A stretch of 64,000 nucleotides of DNA from Mycobacterium genavense ATCC 51234 (GCF_000526915.1 NZ_JAGZ01000014.1:38324-102323), one strand, 5' to 3'; counted from the stretch's first letter, positions 52,796 through 63,887 are shown. Translations and numbers: made by a program. Notes: generated from the sequence alone by a model not told the origin.

Positions 52796-55704
52796 CTATG
52801 TCTTAGCGTTGACGGTCTCGTGGGTAACCACTGGGTCGCCGTCCTCCCACAGCAGCAGTTGCCGGACCGCGGATCTCGGCCCGTAGGGCCGCAGCATCGT
52901 GCTGGCCGGGCGCGGCCGCACCCGCAATGGCCACCAGAACCAGCGCCCGAGCAGCGCGGCGATGGACGGGGTCATGAACGCGCGCACGATCAGCGTGTCG
53001 AACAGCAGACCGAGCGCGATGGTGGTGCCGATTTGACCGAGCACTCGCAGGTCAGCGAACACGAAGGAGGCCATGGTGGCCGCGAACACAAGCCCGGCGG
53101 AGGTGACCACCGATCCGCTGCCGGCGATGGCACGAACGATCCCGGTATTGATTCCCGCGTGGACTTCTTCCTTGAACCGGGAGATGAGCAACAGGTTGTA
53201 GTCCGAACCCACCGCTAACAGCAGGATGATGGCCAGCGCCAACACGATCCAATACAACTGGATGCCGAGGATGTCCTGCCAGAGCAGCACCGACAGGCCG
53301 AACGAGGCACCCAGTGACAGCGCGACCGTGCCCACGATGACGATCGCAGCAACCAGGCTTCGGGTGATGAACAGCATGATCAAGAAAATCAGGCTCGACG
53401 CCGCCAGTGCCGCGATCATCAGGTCATAGGTCGCTCCTTGTTGGATGTCCTTGTAGGTCGCGGCGGTTCCGGAGAGGTAGATGTGGGAGCCGGCCAGAAT
53501 GGTGCCCTTCACCGCGTCTTTGGCCGCATTTCTGATCTGGTCGATGGTGGCGATGCCCCGCGGGGTGGCGGGATCACCTTCGTGGGTGATGATCATCTGG
53601 GTGGCCTTGCCGTCCGGGGAGAAGAACAGTTTCAGGCCTCTATGGAACTCGGGGTTGCTGAAGGCCTCGGGCGGTAGGTAGAACGAGTCGTCAATCTTTG
53701 CGGCGTCATAAGCCTGACCGAGCGGGGTCGCGGTGTCGGTGTTGGCCCGCGTCTGGGCGTTGATGCCGGCATTGGTGGCGTAGTTGGACAGCGTCAGCTG
53801 CAAATTCCTTTCCTGGTCGGCGATTTGCGGCGGCAGCAGCGTCACCAGTTTTTGTTGGCCTGCATCCAGCTTGTCCAGACTCGCTGTGAGGCTGGTGAAC
53901 TGCTCGCTGAGCTGATCGATACCGTCAATGGCGTCGAAGACGTTCCTGAACGCCGAGCAGGCGGGAATGTCGTAGCAATGCTTTTCCCAATAGAAGTAGC
54001 TGCGAATAGGACGCAAGAAGTCATCAAGATTGGCGATCTCGTCGCGCAGATCGTTAATGGTGCCGATGGTGGCATGAAAGCTTTGGGTCTCGTCGTGCGT
54101 CGAAGCCGCTAAAGATTTCTGCAGTGTGTACTGCGATTCAAGATGCCGACAGTGTGGCGTATCTGGTCGGCCTGCTCGAGCAGGTCGTCGGCGCGGTCTT
54201 TTTCGTATTGCAGGTTCTCGATGCTGCCGACGTTGCCGGCGCTGATCTGGAACGGTATCGAGGTGTGCACGAGTGGCGTCCCCTGCGGTCTGGTGAGGCC
54301 CTGTACCTTCTGGATGCCGGGCAAGTGGAAGATGGCCTTGGCAATCCGTTCGATGACGAGCATGTCAGCGGGATTGCGCATATCGTGGTCGGCCTCGACC
54401 ATCAGCAATTCGGGATTGAGTCGGGCCGAGCCGAAATGTCGCTCGGCGGCGGCGTAGCCCAGATTGGCCGGCGAATCAGCGGACATGTACGTGCGGGCGT
54501 CGTAGCTCGTCGTGTACCCGGGTAGGGCGAGCAGGCCGACAAGCGCCACAGCAAGGGTCGCCACGAGGATGGGAGCGGGCCAGCGGACGATGGCGGTGCC
54601 GATGCGTCGCCAACCTCGGGTGCGCATGGCGCGTTTGGGATCAAAAAGACCGAAGTGGCGGCCCACGGCCAGGACAGCCGGGGCCAGGGTCAGCGCGGCT
54701 GCCAGCGCGACCAGGACGCCGGTCGCGGCAGGAATGGCCATGGTTTGGAAGTAGGGAAGCCTGGTGAAATGTAGGCAGAACACCGCGCTGACGACGGTCA
54801 GGCCCGAGCCCAGGATGACATGCGCAGTGCTGCGGTACATCGTGTAGAAGGCTTCCCGACGATCTTGACCGAGATGGCGCGCCTCGTGATAGCGGCCGAG
54901 GATGAAGATTGCGTAGTCCGTTCCGGCAGCGATCACCAGCAATGTCAGCAGATTCGTCGAGTACGTGGAGAGCCCGATGATTCCGGAATTCGCAAGCAAG
55001 GCAACGACTCCGTGGGACGCGGTCAACTCGATCATCACGGTGAAAAGCACGAGGATCGCGGTGACCAGCGAAGGGTATACCCATAACAACATAACTATGA
55101 TCACCCCGATGGTGATCAAGGTGACCGTTAACGTACCTTTGCTGCCGACCTCGAATTGGTCGGTGACCAGCGGGGTGGCGCCGGTGACATACACCTTGAC
55201 CCCGGGCGGTGGCGACGAGTGAGCGACGATGTCGCGCACCGAATCCACGGACTGATTCGACAACGACTGGCCCTGGTTACCGGCGAGATTGACCTGCACC
55301 AAGGCCGCCTTGCCGTCGTCGCTCTGGGAGCCCGCGGCGGTCAGCGGATCTCCCCAGAAATCCTGGATGTGCTGAACGTGCATGGTGTCCTGCGCAAGCT
55401 TTTTGATCAGGCCGTCGTAGTAGCGGTGTGCGGCTTCGCCGAGTGGCTGATCGCCTTCCAACACGATCATGGTTGCGCTATCGGAATCGAATTGCTTGAA
55501 CACCTTGCCGATACGTTTACTGGCCAGCAGCGCCGGCGCATCCTGAGGGCTTTGCGATACGTTGTGTGCCTGGGCGACCTTTTCCAGTTGCGGCACATAG
55601 ACATTGGTGACTACATCCACGGCAAGCCAGAAGGCCGCGATCGGCACCGAGAAACGCAGGAGTAGCCGAGGTACCGAATGCCGCGGCTCGTTGGGGCCGG
55701 TCAT
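52796..55704 (-). pseudogene. mmpL: MmpL-family RND transporter, frameshifted
   Basis: This is a large RND exporter of about 969 codons with two repeats of six membrane helices and two extracytoplasmic loops. It begins MTGPNEPRHSVPRLLLRFSV. The signature proton-relay regions are GTDYAIFILGRYHEA and GSDYNLLLISRFKEE. A frameshift near 54145 in the second loop separates QIRHTVGIL from ESQYTLQKSLAAS in another frame. If real, the second half is lost. MmpL proteins export envelope lipids or siderophores; the substrate here is unknown. It overlaps the mmpS stop (ATGA). Confidence 0.88.
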
Positions 55705-56145
55705 GCGGACTTCACCAGGCAGAAGGTGTAGGCGTTCACGGTGTTGACGATCCTTTCGTCTTTGACATCACTGTCGACGATGATGCGACACCCGAGCGAG
55801 TCGCTATTGCCTTGCGCCACAAGGTTGGTGAAGGCACCGGGCTGCGTAGTCACCATCTGCAACGACCACGGCAGCGGCGCATTCATCACCTTCTGTGGCT
55901 GCACGTTGATGTCAAGGTAGTTGATGGTGGCCACCGTGCCGGGATCGCCGAATACCTGCAAGGTGATGTGCTTTGGGTTGTAGTTGACATCGTTTCCGAT
56001 CGGGCCGGGGAGTGGACGTGTCGTTGTTGGAGCCAAAGATGCGATGCAGTCGGTAGACGCCCGAGCCAGCGGCGGCGATCACGATGAGCGCGACCAGAAA
56101 CACCCAGCCTCGCATGAGGCGGCGGCCGATCGAAATTCCGTTCAT
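55701..56145 (-). pseudogene. mmpS: MmpS-family accessory protein, frameshifted
   Basis: This is a small single-pass membrane protein that works with MmpL. The start MNGISIGRRLMRGWVFLVAL is a typical MmpS anchor. After a frame break near 56025, the extracytoplasmic domain follows: VNYNPKHITLQVFGDPGTVA, YLDINVQPQKV and a C-terminus with CRIIVDSDV and FCLVKSA, as in MmpS4/5. A GGGGGAGGCG ribosome site precedes the ATG. It is the first gene of an mmpS-mmpL operon divergent from a tetR gene. Confidence 0.87.
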
Positions 56146-56213
56146 CGCCTCCCCCGGCACCTCAGCTACGCCGCAGCAGCGCCGCGGCAAAGCAACTTCC
56201 TGCCGCGTTAATG

Positions 56214-56228
56214 TATCTGATACAGATA
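56214..56228. promoter_or_regulatory. Palindromic TetR operator
   Basis: TATCTG-ATA-CAGATA is a perfect 15-base palindrome in the AT-rich 122-base gap between mmpS and the divergent tetR gene. A related half site, ATGTATCT, recurs at 56240-56247. This is the usual layout for a TetR repressor controlling itself and an efflux operon. Confidence 0.65.
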
Positions 56229-56267
56229 GTAATTGCGATATGTATCTAGTGTCAGGAAAGTTATAGC

Positions 56268-57101
56268 ATGACGCCCGCGCCCGCTGCCCTCGGTAGCCGC
56301 TCGAATGCCGACGCGCTTGTGGTCTCCGACGATCTGGTCCAAGCCGCGCTACGGGTCGCCGAGCGGCGCGGCAAGGACGTCGCCGACGTGCCCGTGCTCG
56401 CGATCGCGCATGAAGCCGGAATTTCTCGCAGCACACTGCTGCGCCGCCTTGGCGGCACTCGGGCGGCGTTGGACGAGGCTGTCCGCGCCGTCGGGGTGGA
56501 CCCGGGCGGGCAGTTGCCCGTCCGCATGCGGGCGTTGGACGCGGCTGCCGCGCTCATCAGCGAATCCGGGTTAGCTGCAGCCACATTGGAAGCAATCGCC
56601 GCGCGTGCCGACTGTGCGGCCCACAGTCTCTACATCGCATTCGGCAGCCGCGACGCACTGCTGCGGTCCGTGTTCGAACGCTACAGCCCCGTCCCCGAAT
56701 TCGAGGATGTCCTCGACGTCCCCACCGACGACCTGACCGCTACGGTGCGGCGCCTGTATCAGGCGTTGGCGACAGCGCTGGGCCGCGAACCCCGGGTTGC
56801 GCCGGCAATCCTCGCCGAGGTGTTCGCCCGGCCCACCAGCCCGACCGTTCAGACGCTCGCCCAACACGCCGGCCCGCGGATGCTAAATGTGCTTGGCACA
56901 TGGCTGACTACGCAGGTGCAACGGGGGCGAATACGCAATCTGCCGACGCCCCTGCTCATCCAGCAACTGATAGGCCCGATGGTGCTGCACATGCTGGGCC
57001 GACCCGCGCTATCTACCACCGGGGTGATCGAACTGCCTGACATCGACACCACGTGCACAGAGTTCGCTGCGGGCTTTGTGCGAGCCATGGGTGTCGACTG
57101 A
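56268..57101 (+). CDS. TetR-family repressor of the mmpS-mmpL unit
   Basis: This 277-residue protein is longer than most TetR proteins. It seems to hold two helix-turn-helix-like segments: VPVLAIAHEAGISRSTLLRR near residue 45 and AALISESGLAAATLEAIAAR near residue 100. The second is followed by the typical YIAFGSRDALLRSVFERYSP helix and a C-terminal ligand domain. Divergent orientation and the operator between the genes suggest it represses mmpS-mmpL. The frame is intact although the transporter genes are broken. Confidence 0.83.
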   Translation: MTPAPAALGSRSNADALVVSDDLVQAALRVAERRGKDVADVPVLAIAHEAGISRSTLLRRLGGTRAALDEAVRAVGVDPGGQLPVRMRALDAAAALISESGLAAATLEAIAARADCAAHSLYIAFGSRDALLRSVFERYSPVPEFEDVLDVPTDDLTATVRRLYQALATALGREPRVAPAILAEVFARPTSPTVQTLAQHAGPRMLNVLGTWLTTQVQRGRIRNLPTPLLIQQLIGPMVLHMLGRPALSTTGVIELPDIDTTCTEFAAGFVRAMGVD

Positions 57102-57249
57102 CGCATCGCGCGATCGTCATCACGTTGTTTGCGTCGACGCGCGCTGTGGCGGGCCGCGATGGCGATGACCAGCCTGAACTGGGCCGCAGCGCCTTCGAAC
57201 TCGGTCCCCCGGGTCGCCGCCTCGGCGAAACGGATGACAAGCTTCCCGG

Positions 57250-58110
57250 ATGAGTTACCCCTGGCCGACCCTGGCCGATGTCATCGACACGCTCAACGTT
57301 GCTCGCGTCGACGAGCACCACTTCGTCGCCACCCAATTGGACAACCCGAGCCACCACATCGTGGGGGGGCCATATTGCCGCCGAGGCCTTGATGTCGGCG
57401 AGCCTCACCGCGCCGGGCCGCGTCGCGCACAGCGTGCACGTCTACTACGTGCGAGCCGGCGATGCCCGCAAGCCGGTCGACCTGCACGTCGACGTGGCGC
57501 GTGACGGCGGCACGTTGTCCACCCGCACGATCACGGCGCGCCAGGACGGGCAGATCCTGCTCGAGGCACTCGCGTCGTTAACGTGCCATTCGAGTCGCTG
57601 GACTACCAACAGCCAATGCCCGACATCGCCGGTCCCGATTCGCTGGCGCCGATGCACGAGCAACTGGCCGTGTACGCGGACGAACTGGACGGTCATTGGG
57701 TCGCGCCTCGGCCTTTCGAACTGCGCTACGTCGACCCCCCGCCACGGCTTGCCCTCGACCTGCCCGAGCCGGGCCACGGTTGCGAATGTGGTGGCGCGCC
57801 AACGGATCTGTTCCGAATGACGAGATGCTGCACGGCTGCCTGCTGACCTACCTCTCCGGAACCACGATGGTCGAGCCGCCCCTCGTCATGCGGCGGGCCA
57901 CGCCCGTGAGCACGTTCAACGCCCTCATCGACCACGCGCTGTGGTTTCACCGGCCGGTCGACCTGACAGACTGGGTGCTATCGGATCAGGTGTCGACCAG
58001 TGGTGTCGCGGGCCGGGGGCTGACGACGTCGACGATGTACAACCGCAAGGGCCATGGTCTGCGTTGCAACCCAAGAGCTCTACTTCGGCCGCGATTCCGC
58101 ACGCGACTAG
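57250..58110 (+). pseudogene. Acyl-CoA thioesterase II (TesB-like), multiple frameshifts
   Basis: This would be a double hot-dog thioesterase of about 287 residues that hydrolyses acyl-CoA. Recognisable stretches in successive frames are LADVIDTLNVARVDEHHFVA, AEALMSASLTAPGRVAHSVH, PFELRYVDPPPRLALDLPEP, DEMLHGCLLTYLSGTTMVEP and VCVATQELYFGRDSAR. Frames change in a seven-G run at 57363-57369, and near 57585, 57780 and 58050. With at least four breaks this is a clear pseudogene. The 148 bases before it hold no gene. Confidence 0.85.
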
Positions 58111-58399
58111 ACGCGTTCGATCGTTACGGCTTGGCCAACAACACATTGGGGAGCGCAGCATCGCGAAACACGCGATCCTCGGTGGCTCCGCCGTCTCGAG
58201 CTACGGGCGTTGTTCGTACCGGTATCGACGACGCTATTTCCGAGGACCGCGCTTGCGCACGAGTGGTCGACTACTCGTCTTGGGTTGCATCGCCGCGACT
58301 AATCGGCGGGGAGCATGCGGCCCCGTACTTGTCGGATCCGGACCGGTGGTCAATGCCGCGGCACGACGCCCGCTGCCATGACCCGTTAGGGTTGGGCCC

Positions 58400-59473
58400 A
58401 TGTCGGTCGCCGCAACGCCCGTACTGGTCCGGTCCGATCGAATCTTGTTGTTCCTCGCGGTGGCATTGACACTGTGCGCGGGATTCGCCCATTACGGGGG
58501 CTGGAACTCGGTGCTCACGTTCATCGTCGCGGCCGCCGCGGTCGGCGTTCTGGCGGCGGTGGTCGGCCACAGCGTGGATCAGCTCGGCGACCGCTTCGGA
58601 GCCGGCGCCACCGGCGTGCTCCAGTCAGCGCTCGGCAATTTGCCCGAGCTTTTCATCTGCCTGTTCAGTCTTCGGCACGGCTTGGTCGACGTGGTGCGCG
58701 CCGCGCTGGTCGGGTCCATCTTGGCCAACCTCCTGCTGGTGCTGGGACTCGCATTCGTGGCCGGCGGACTGCGTCACGGCCCCCAGCAACTCGGCTCGAA
58801 CCGGGCGCGCACCGTGACGGTGCTGATGTTGCTCTCGGTCACCGCGCTGTCGATCCCGTCGGTCGCCTACTGGATCCACACCCCGGCGTCCCACCACGAG
58901 GATGCGCTGTCGATCGTCGTCTCGGTGCTGTTGCTGGGCCTGTTCGCGCTGTCGCTGCCGGCCTCGCTGCGCCGCGACGACCACGAGGTCGAAAACGCCG
59001 GATTTCACGAGCACCCACGCTGGCCGGTCTGGCTCGCGATCGGGATGCTGGCTGTCGCGGGTGTCCTGGCGGCCTTCGTGTCGGAGTGGTTCGTCGACGC
59101 GTTGCAGCCGGCGATGCACGCGCTCAATGTCTCCGAGGTGTTCGCCGGGCTGGTCGTGGTGGCGATCGCCGGCAACGCGGTGAAGAACTTCGTCGGCATT
59201 CAGCTCGCTGCCAAGGGACAATCCGCCTACGCGTTCTCGGTCGTCCTCAATTCGCCACTGCAGATCTCGCTGGTGCTGGCGCCGGTGCTGGTGCTCGTCT
59301 CGCAGTTCGCCGGCATGGCCGGGCTGACCCTGGTTTTCAGTCCGATGTTGGTGGTGGCGCTGCTGCTGGCGGTCGTGCTTGGCGCATTCATCTCGTTCGA
59401 CGGCGAATCGACCTGGCTCGAGGGCGCGACCCTCGTCGTGCTGTACGGGATCATCGCCGCGTCGTTCTGGTGA
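58400..59473 (+). CDS. CaxA-like Ca2+/H+ exchanger with altered signature
   Basis: This 357-residue membrane protein of the cation/Ca2+ exchanger superfamily has about eleven helices in two inverted repeats. The first alpha repeat is normal: SALGNLPELFICLFSL with its Glu. The second reads IAGNAVKNFVGIQLAA, where homologues have Glu at the Lys position (GNAVEN or GNAxEH). The codon is AAG, one transition from GAG. That Glu is needed for ion binding, so transport is doubtful although the frame is open. A histidine-containing loop (HHEDALS, FHEHPRW) lies between the repeats. The 289 bases before it hold no gene. Confidence 0.85.
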   Translation: MSVAATPVLVRSDRILLFLAVALTLCAGFAHYGGWNSVLTFIVAAAAVGVLAAVVGHSVDQLGDRFGAGATGVLQSALGNLPELFICLFSLRHGLVDVVRAALVGSILANLLLVLGLAFVAGGLRHGPQQLGSNRARTVTVLMLLSVTALSIPSVAYWIHTPASHHEDALSIVVSVLLLGLFALSLPASLRRDDHEVENAGFHEHPRWPVWLAIGMLAVAGVLAAFVSEWFVDALQPAMHALNVSEVFAGLVVVAIAGNAVKNFVGIQLAAKGQSAYAFSVVLNSPLQISLVLAPVLVLVSQFAGMAGLTLVFSPMLVVALLLAVVLGAFISFDGESTWLEGATLVVLYGIIAASFW

Positions 59474-59538
59474 GGCTGAGCCGATCGAATCTCGGCCCGG
59501 TTGCGTACCCGATGTGTTGACACACTAATTTTCCTGGT

Positions 59539-60534
59539 GTGATCTCCTCAGCTGTGAGCGCCGTGGTGCGGTGGATTGCTCCCCTGACGACCATTGCCGC
59601 CGTCGCCTGCGTCGGTGTTTCCGCCACCCCAGTGCCCGCCCCGACGGTGCGTTTGGCTAGCGACGGGAACCCGTTGGCGGGCGCGCCGTTCTACGTCAAT
59701 CCCACGTCGGCGGCCATGCGCGCCGCGCAGAGCGCCGATCCGCCGAGTCCCCAGCTGACCGCCATCGCCAACACCCCGCAGGCGTGCTGGATCGTCCCGG
59801 GCGGTTCGGCGGCCACCGTCGGAAAGTACGTCGGCGACGCGAACGCCGCCGGCGCCATCCCGGTGCTGTCGATCTATGGCATCCCGCACCGCGACTGTGG
59901 CAGCTTCGCCGCCGGCGGGCTGGGGTCGGGCGCCGACTACCGAGGCTGGATCGACGGCATCACCGCCGGCATAGGTGCCTTGCGGGTGGCGATCGTCGTC
60001 GAACCCGACGCGCTGGCGATGGCCGATTGTTTGTCGGGTGACGCGCGCCAGGAACGCTTCGACCTGATCCGCTACGCCGTCGACACGCTGACCCGGGATC
60101 CGAACGCCGCCGTCTACGTCGACGCGGGGCACCTGCGCTGGCACAGCGCCGAGGACATGGCCGCCCGCCTCAACCAGGCCGGCGTCGGCCACGCTCGGGG
60201 TTTCAGTGTCAACACTGCGAACTTCTTCACCACCGAAGACGAAATCGGTTATGGCGAAGCGATTTCGGGGCTCACGAATGGCTCGCACTACGTGATCGAC
60301 ACATCGCGCAACGGTGCCGGGCCGGCGCCCGACGGCGAACTCAACTGGTGCAATCCCAGCGGCCGGGCGCTGGGCACGCCGCCCACCGCGAATACCGCGG
60401 GCGCGCACGCCGACGCCTACCTGTGGATCAAGCGTCCCGGCGAATCCGACGGATCGTGCGGCAAGGGCGACCCGCCGGCGGGCACCTTCGTCAATCAGTA
60501 CGCGATCGATCTGGCCAGCAAGGCTGGCATGTAG
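59539..60534 (+). CDS. celA1: Secreted GH6 endoglucanase (CelA1-like)
   Basis: This 331-residue glycoside hydrolase family 6 protein would cleave beta-1,4-glucans. An N-terminal signal segment (WIAPLTTIAAVACVGVSATP) is followed by the catalytic domain: IYGIPHRDCGSFAAGG (catalytic acid region), VAIVVEPDALAMADC, the substrate-loop LNWCNPSGRALGTPP and LWIKRPGESDGSC. There is no cellulose-binding module. It matches Rv0062 in type and in lying not far after dnaB. The start is GTG. The frame is intact. Confidence 0.9.
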   Translation: MISSAVSAVVRWIAPLTTIAAVACVGVSATPVPAPTVRLASDGNPLAGAPFYVNPTSAAMRAAQSADPPSPQLTAIANTPQACWIVPGGSAATVGKYVGDANAAGAIPVLSIYGIPHRDCGSFAAGGLGSGADYRGWIDGITAGIGALRVAIVVEPDALAMADCLSGDARQERFDLIRYAVDTLTRDPNAAVYVDAGHLRWHSAEDMAARLNQAGVGHARGFSVNTANFFTTEDEIGYGEAISGLTNGSHYVIDTSRNGAGPAPDGELNWCNPSGRALGTPPTANTAGAHADAYLWIKRPGESDGSCGKGDPPAGTFVNQYAIDLASKAGM

Positions 60535-60645
60535 ACGGCTCGACATCACTAAAATCGTTGTTGCGGTTGGATATTCAGCCGCAATAATGCCAACGGCGCC
60601 GGTATGGCCGCGGCGAGAACGTGGGTGTCGGCATAGCCTGTCGTA

Positions 60646-61524
60646 ATGCTGACCGAGTTGATCGCCCTTCCCGGTGGTTCCTTTCCGATGGGATCCAACG
60701 ATTTCTATCCGGAGGAATCGCGCGTCCACGACGTGACCGTTAAGCCCTTTTCGATCGAGCGTTATCCCGTCACCAATGCGCAGTTCGCCGAATTCGTCGC
60801 GGCGACGGGCTATGTCACGGTCGCCGAACAGGCATTGGACCCGGCCGAGTTTCCCGGGCTGCCGGCCGAGGATTTGACCGCTGGTGCGCTCGTGTTCACG
60901 CCGACCAACGGACCGGTCGACTTGCGTGCTTGGCGGCAATGGTGGACGTGGACGCCCGGGGCGTTCTGGCGCCAACCTTTCGGGCCGGGGTCCTCGATCG
61001 AGGATCGGCTAGATCATCCGGTGGTGCAGGTGGCCTACCCAGATGCGGCTGCGTATGCCCGCTTGGCGGGAAGGACTTTGCTCACCGAGGCGCAGTGGGA
61101 GTACGCCGTGCGCGGCGGCGCCGTGTCGATTTATGCGTGGGGCGACGAGGTCGCCCCCGGCGGTCAGATCATGGCCAACACCTGGCACGGGCGATTTCCT
61201 TACCGCAACGACGGCGCCGCAGGGTGGGTGGGTACCTCGCCCGTGGGAACCTTCGCGCCCAACGGGTTTGGTCTGGTCGACATGATCGGCAATGTCTGGG
61301 AATGGACCACGAACCGCTACAGCGCGAGCCATCGTCCGGAGCACGCGGCGCCGAGTTGCTGCCCGGTGCCGGCGACCGGTGATCCCTCGGCCATGCAGGT
61401 GCTCAAAGGTGGCTCGCATCTGTGCGCGCCCGAGTATTGCCACCGATACCGCCCGGCCGCCCGGTCGCCGCAGTCGCAGGACAGCGCCACCACTCACATC
61501 GGGTTCCGCTGCATCGCCGACTGA
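60646..61524 (+). CDS. Formylglycine-generating enzyme
   Basis: This 292-residue enzyme converts the cysteine of sulfatase CxPxR motifs to formylglycine. The N-terminal phrase LPGGSFPMGSNDFYPEESRV and the C-terminal FGE-sulfatase core (WEYAVRGGAVSIYAWGDE, GNVWEWTTN, KGGSHLCAPEYCHRYRPAAR) are typical, with both copper-binding Cys in LCAPEYC. It resembles Rv0712. It lies beside a GntR gene and a sulfatase. The partner sulfatase here is broken, but its CTPIR motif remains. The frame is intact. Confidence 0.93.
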   Translation: MLTELIALPGGSFPMGSNDFYPEESRVHDVTVKPFSIERYPVTNAQFAEFVAATGYVTVAEQALDPAEFPGLPAEDLTAGALVFTPTNGPVDLRAWRQWWTWTPGAFWRQPFGPGSSIEDRLDHPVVQVAYPDAAAYARLAGRTLLTEAQWEYAVRGGAVSIYAWGDEVAPGGQIMANTWHGRFPYRNDGAAGWVGTSPVGTFAPNGFGLVDMIGNVWEWTTNRYSASHRPEHAAPSCCPVPATGDPSAMQVLKGGSHLCAPEYCHRYRPAARSPQSQDSATTHIGFRCIAD

Positions 61525-61657
61525 CCCGCGGGGGCGAGTGGCGAAACACTACCGGTAACGCCGCGGCATAGGCCCTGGCCTAGGGCTTAACACGGCGGGC
61601 AGGTGGCGTAACATCCCGCTAACCGCCACCCAACGTTTCCGGTGGCACAGTGATCGC

Positions 61658-62460
61658 ATGCCGTCGCGTCCGCACGTACCCCCCAAGGCCTTCCCGCGTC
61701 CTGTGACCCGGGAGTACGCCGGTACCCGCGCCGACGCCGCGCGGTGGGTTCGCGACGTGTTGCGCAGTCAAATCCTCGAAGGCGCCTACGGCGGCCTGGC
61801 CGCGGCGCGACCGGCGTTGCCGTCGGAGTCCGAGCTTGCCGCCGAACTCGGCGTCAGCCGCAACGCAATTCGCGAGGCGCTGGAACTGCTTCGCGGCGAA
61901 GCCTGATCACTCGGGTGCAAGGCTCGGGCACCTTCGTCACCGGCGCGAAACTGCGCCAGCATCTCGACCGGCTGGAGGGCTCGGCCGAGTCGTTGGCCGG
62001 GCACCGGTTGCCGGTGGACAACCAGGTGCTCTCGGTGCGCGAAGCCATCGCCACCCCGTTCGTGGCGGCCAAATTGCGGCTGCCCGAAAACGCCCCCATT
62101 CTGTTCATCGAACGGCTCCGATCGGTCGGCGGTGTACCGCTGTCGCTAGACACCACCTCGTTACGCATCGGCGCCATCCCGGTCGACGCCAAACTCGACC
62201 AGCAAGACGTCTTCGCCCTCATCGAGCAGGACCTGGGTGTGCGGCTGGGCTGGGCGGAGATCACGGTCGAGTCCGTGTCGGCAGACACCAAGACCGCGGA
62301 GCTGCTGCAGATCCGCCCCGGCGCACCGCTGTTGCTACTGCATCGTTTGACCTATTCGCGCGACGGCACACCCTTCAACCTGGAGACCGTGCGATATCGC
62401 GGTGACCGATGCTCGCTGGTCACCACCGCCGCCCGGGAGGACCCGCCGCCCCCGCAGTAG
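61658..62460 (+). pseudogene. GntR/HutC-family regulator, frameshifted
   Basis: The N-terminal winged helix is clear (ALPSESELAAELGVSRNAIR then EALELLRGE). One G is missing near 61902, so the frame stops at TGA and resumes elsewhere as LITRVQGSGTFVTGAKLRQH. It continues through a complete UTRA ligand domain (PILFIERLRSVGGVPLSLDT, then LLLLHRLTYSRDGTPFNLET). It sits between FGE and the sulfatase and probably controlled them. Confidence 0.85.
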
Positions 62461-62522
62461 TCGTGCTCAGTTCCGTTCTGTTACAGCGCTTTACCCCAAA
62501 CCCAAGGAGAGGTAATACAGTC

Positions 62523-63874
62523 ATGCCCGAACAACCCAACATCGTGTATTTCCACGTCGACAACCTCGGGCTCGGGGAGCTCGGTTGCTACGGTGGCGGG
62601 ATGCTGCGCGGCGCCGACACCACCCGCATCGACGCGTTCGCCGGTGAAGCGCTGAAACTGTCCCACTTCGTCGTCGAACCGCAGTGCACGCCCATCCGCT
62701 CCGCGTTGATGGCCGGCCGGTACCCGATCCGGTCGGGCAATCACACGATCGCATTGGGCGGCAACGACGGTGGCCTGGTGGCCTGGGAACGCACCATGGG
62801 CGACATCCTGTCCGAGGCCGGTTACGCCACCGCCTGTTTCGGCAAGTGGCACATCGGCGCGGAAAACGGCCGCTGGCCCACGGACCACGGATTCGACGAG
62901 TGGTATGGCCCGGCCCGCACCTACGACGAATGTCTGTGGCCGGATGATCCGTGGTACAAGGGCGAGCGCGACGGCTACTCCTACATGTACGAAGGTACCA
63001 AGCAGGACGGAGTGCACACCACAGACCAGCAGCTGACAGTCAAACTCAAGGGCGAGGTCGACGCCGAATATGACCGCCGGGCAAAGGCTTTCATGAAACG
63101 CAGCGTCGAGGCAGGTAAGCCATTCTATCTGTACCACAACCACTCGCTGATGCACTTCCCGATGGTGGTGCGGGAGGAATTCAAGGGCAAGAGCAGCAAC
63201 GGCGAATGGGGCGACTCGCTGCTGATGCTCGACCACGACTTCGGCAGCATCCTGGACACCTTGACGGAGCTGGGCATCGAGGACAACACCATCGTGGTGT
63301 TCGCCGGCGACAACGGTCCCGAGGATCACCTGCTGGGCCGGGGCACCGCGGGTTTCTTCGACGGTTCGTATTTCAGCGCCGCCGAAGGCGGCATCCGCAC
63401 ATCGTGCCTGATCCGCTGGCCCAACAACGTGCCCGTCCGAGAGAGCAACGAGATGGTGCACGTAACCGACATGTTTCCCACGCTGCTGCGCTGGGCCGGT
63501 TGCTAGATCCCTGACGACCGGATCATCAATGGCATCGACCAACACGAGTTCTTCGGCGGGGCAGAGGAATCCGGCCGGGAGGGCTGCATGGTATGGCTCA
63601 ACGAGGAGCTGCACGCGGTGAAGTGGTCGCAGTTCAAGATCAGCTTCAAACGGCAGCAGCACTTCCACGATCCAGAGATACCGCTCGGCTTCGCACGGAT
63701 CATCAATCTGCTCGAAGACCCCAAGGAACGCGAAGCCGTCAACCAGACCTTCGCGCGGTGATGGGTGATGCAACACGCGCGCCGTCTGATCCGCGAATTC
63801 GAGGACAGCGTGAAGCCGAAGAGCTGATCCCCGCCAACGCGCCCCTGGACTTTGTCCCGGCCCGGACCACTTAG
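62523..63874 (+). pseudogene. Arylsulfatase, two in-frame stops and a frameshift
   Basis: This is a type I sulfatase that needs formylglycine: the motif CTPIRSALMAGRYP supplies the modified Cys. Metal and active-site regions are present (ACFGKWHIGAE, FYLYHNHSLMHFP, FAGDNGPEDH). TAG at 63504-63506 interrupts RWAGC-IPDDRIINGIDQH. TGA at 63759-63761 interrupts NQTFAR-WVMQHARRLI. A frameshift near 63815 displaces the tail (LIPANAPLDFVPARTT). The catalytic domain is nearly complete before the first stop. The start at 62523 follows GGAGAGG. The stop codon overlaps the ribosome site of the next gene. Confidence 0.9.
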
Positions 63875-63887
63875 GAGGGAACGAAGG

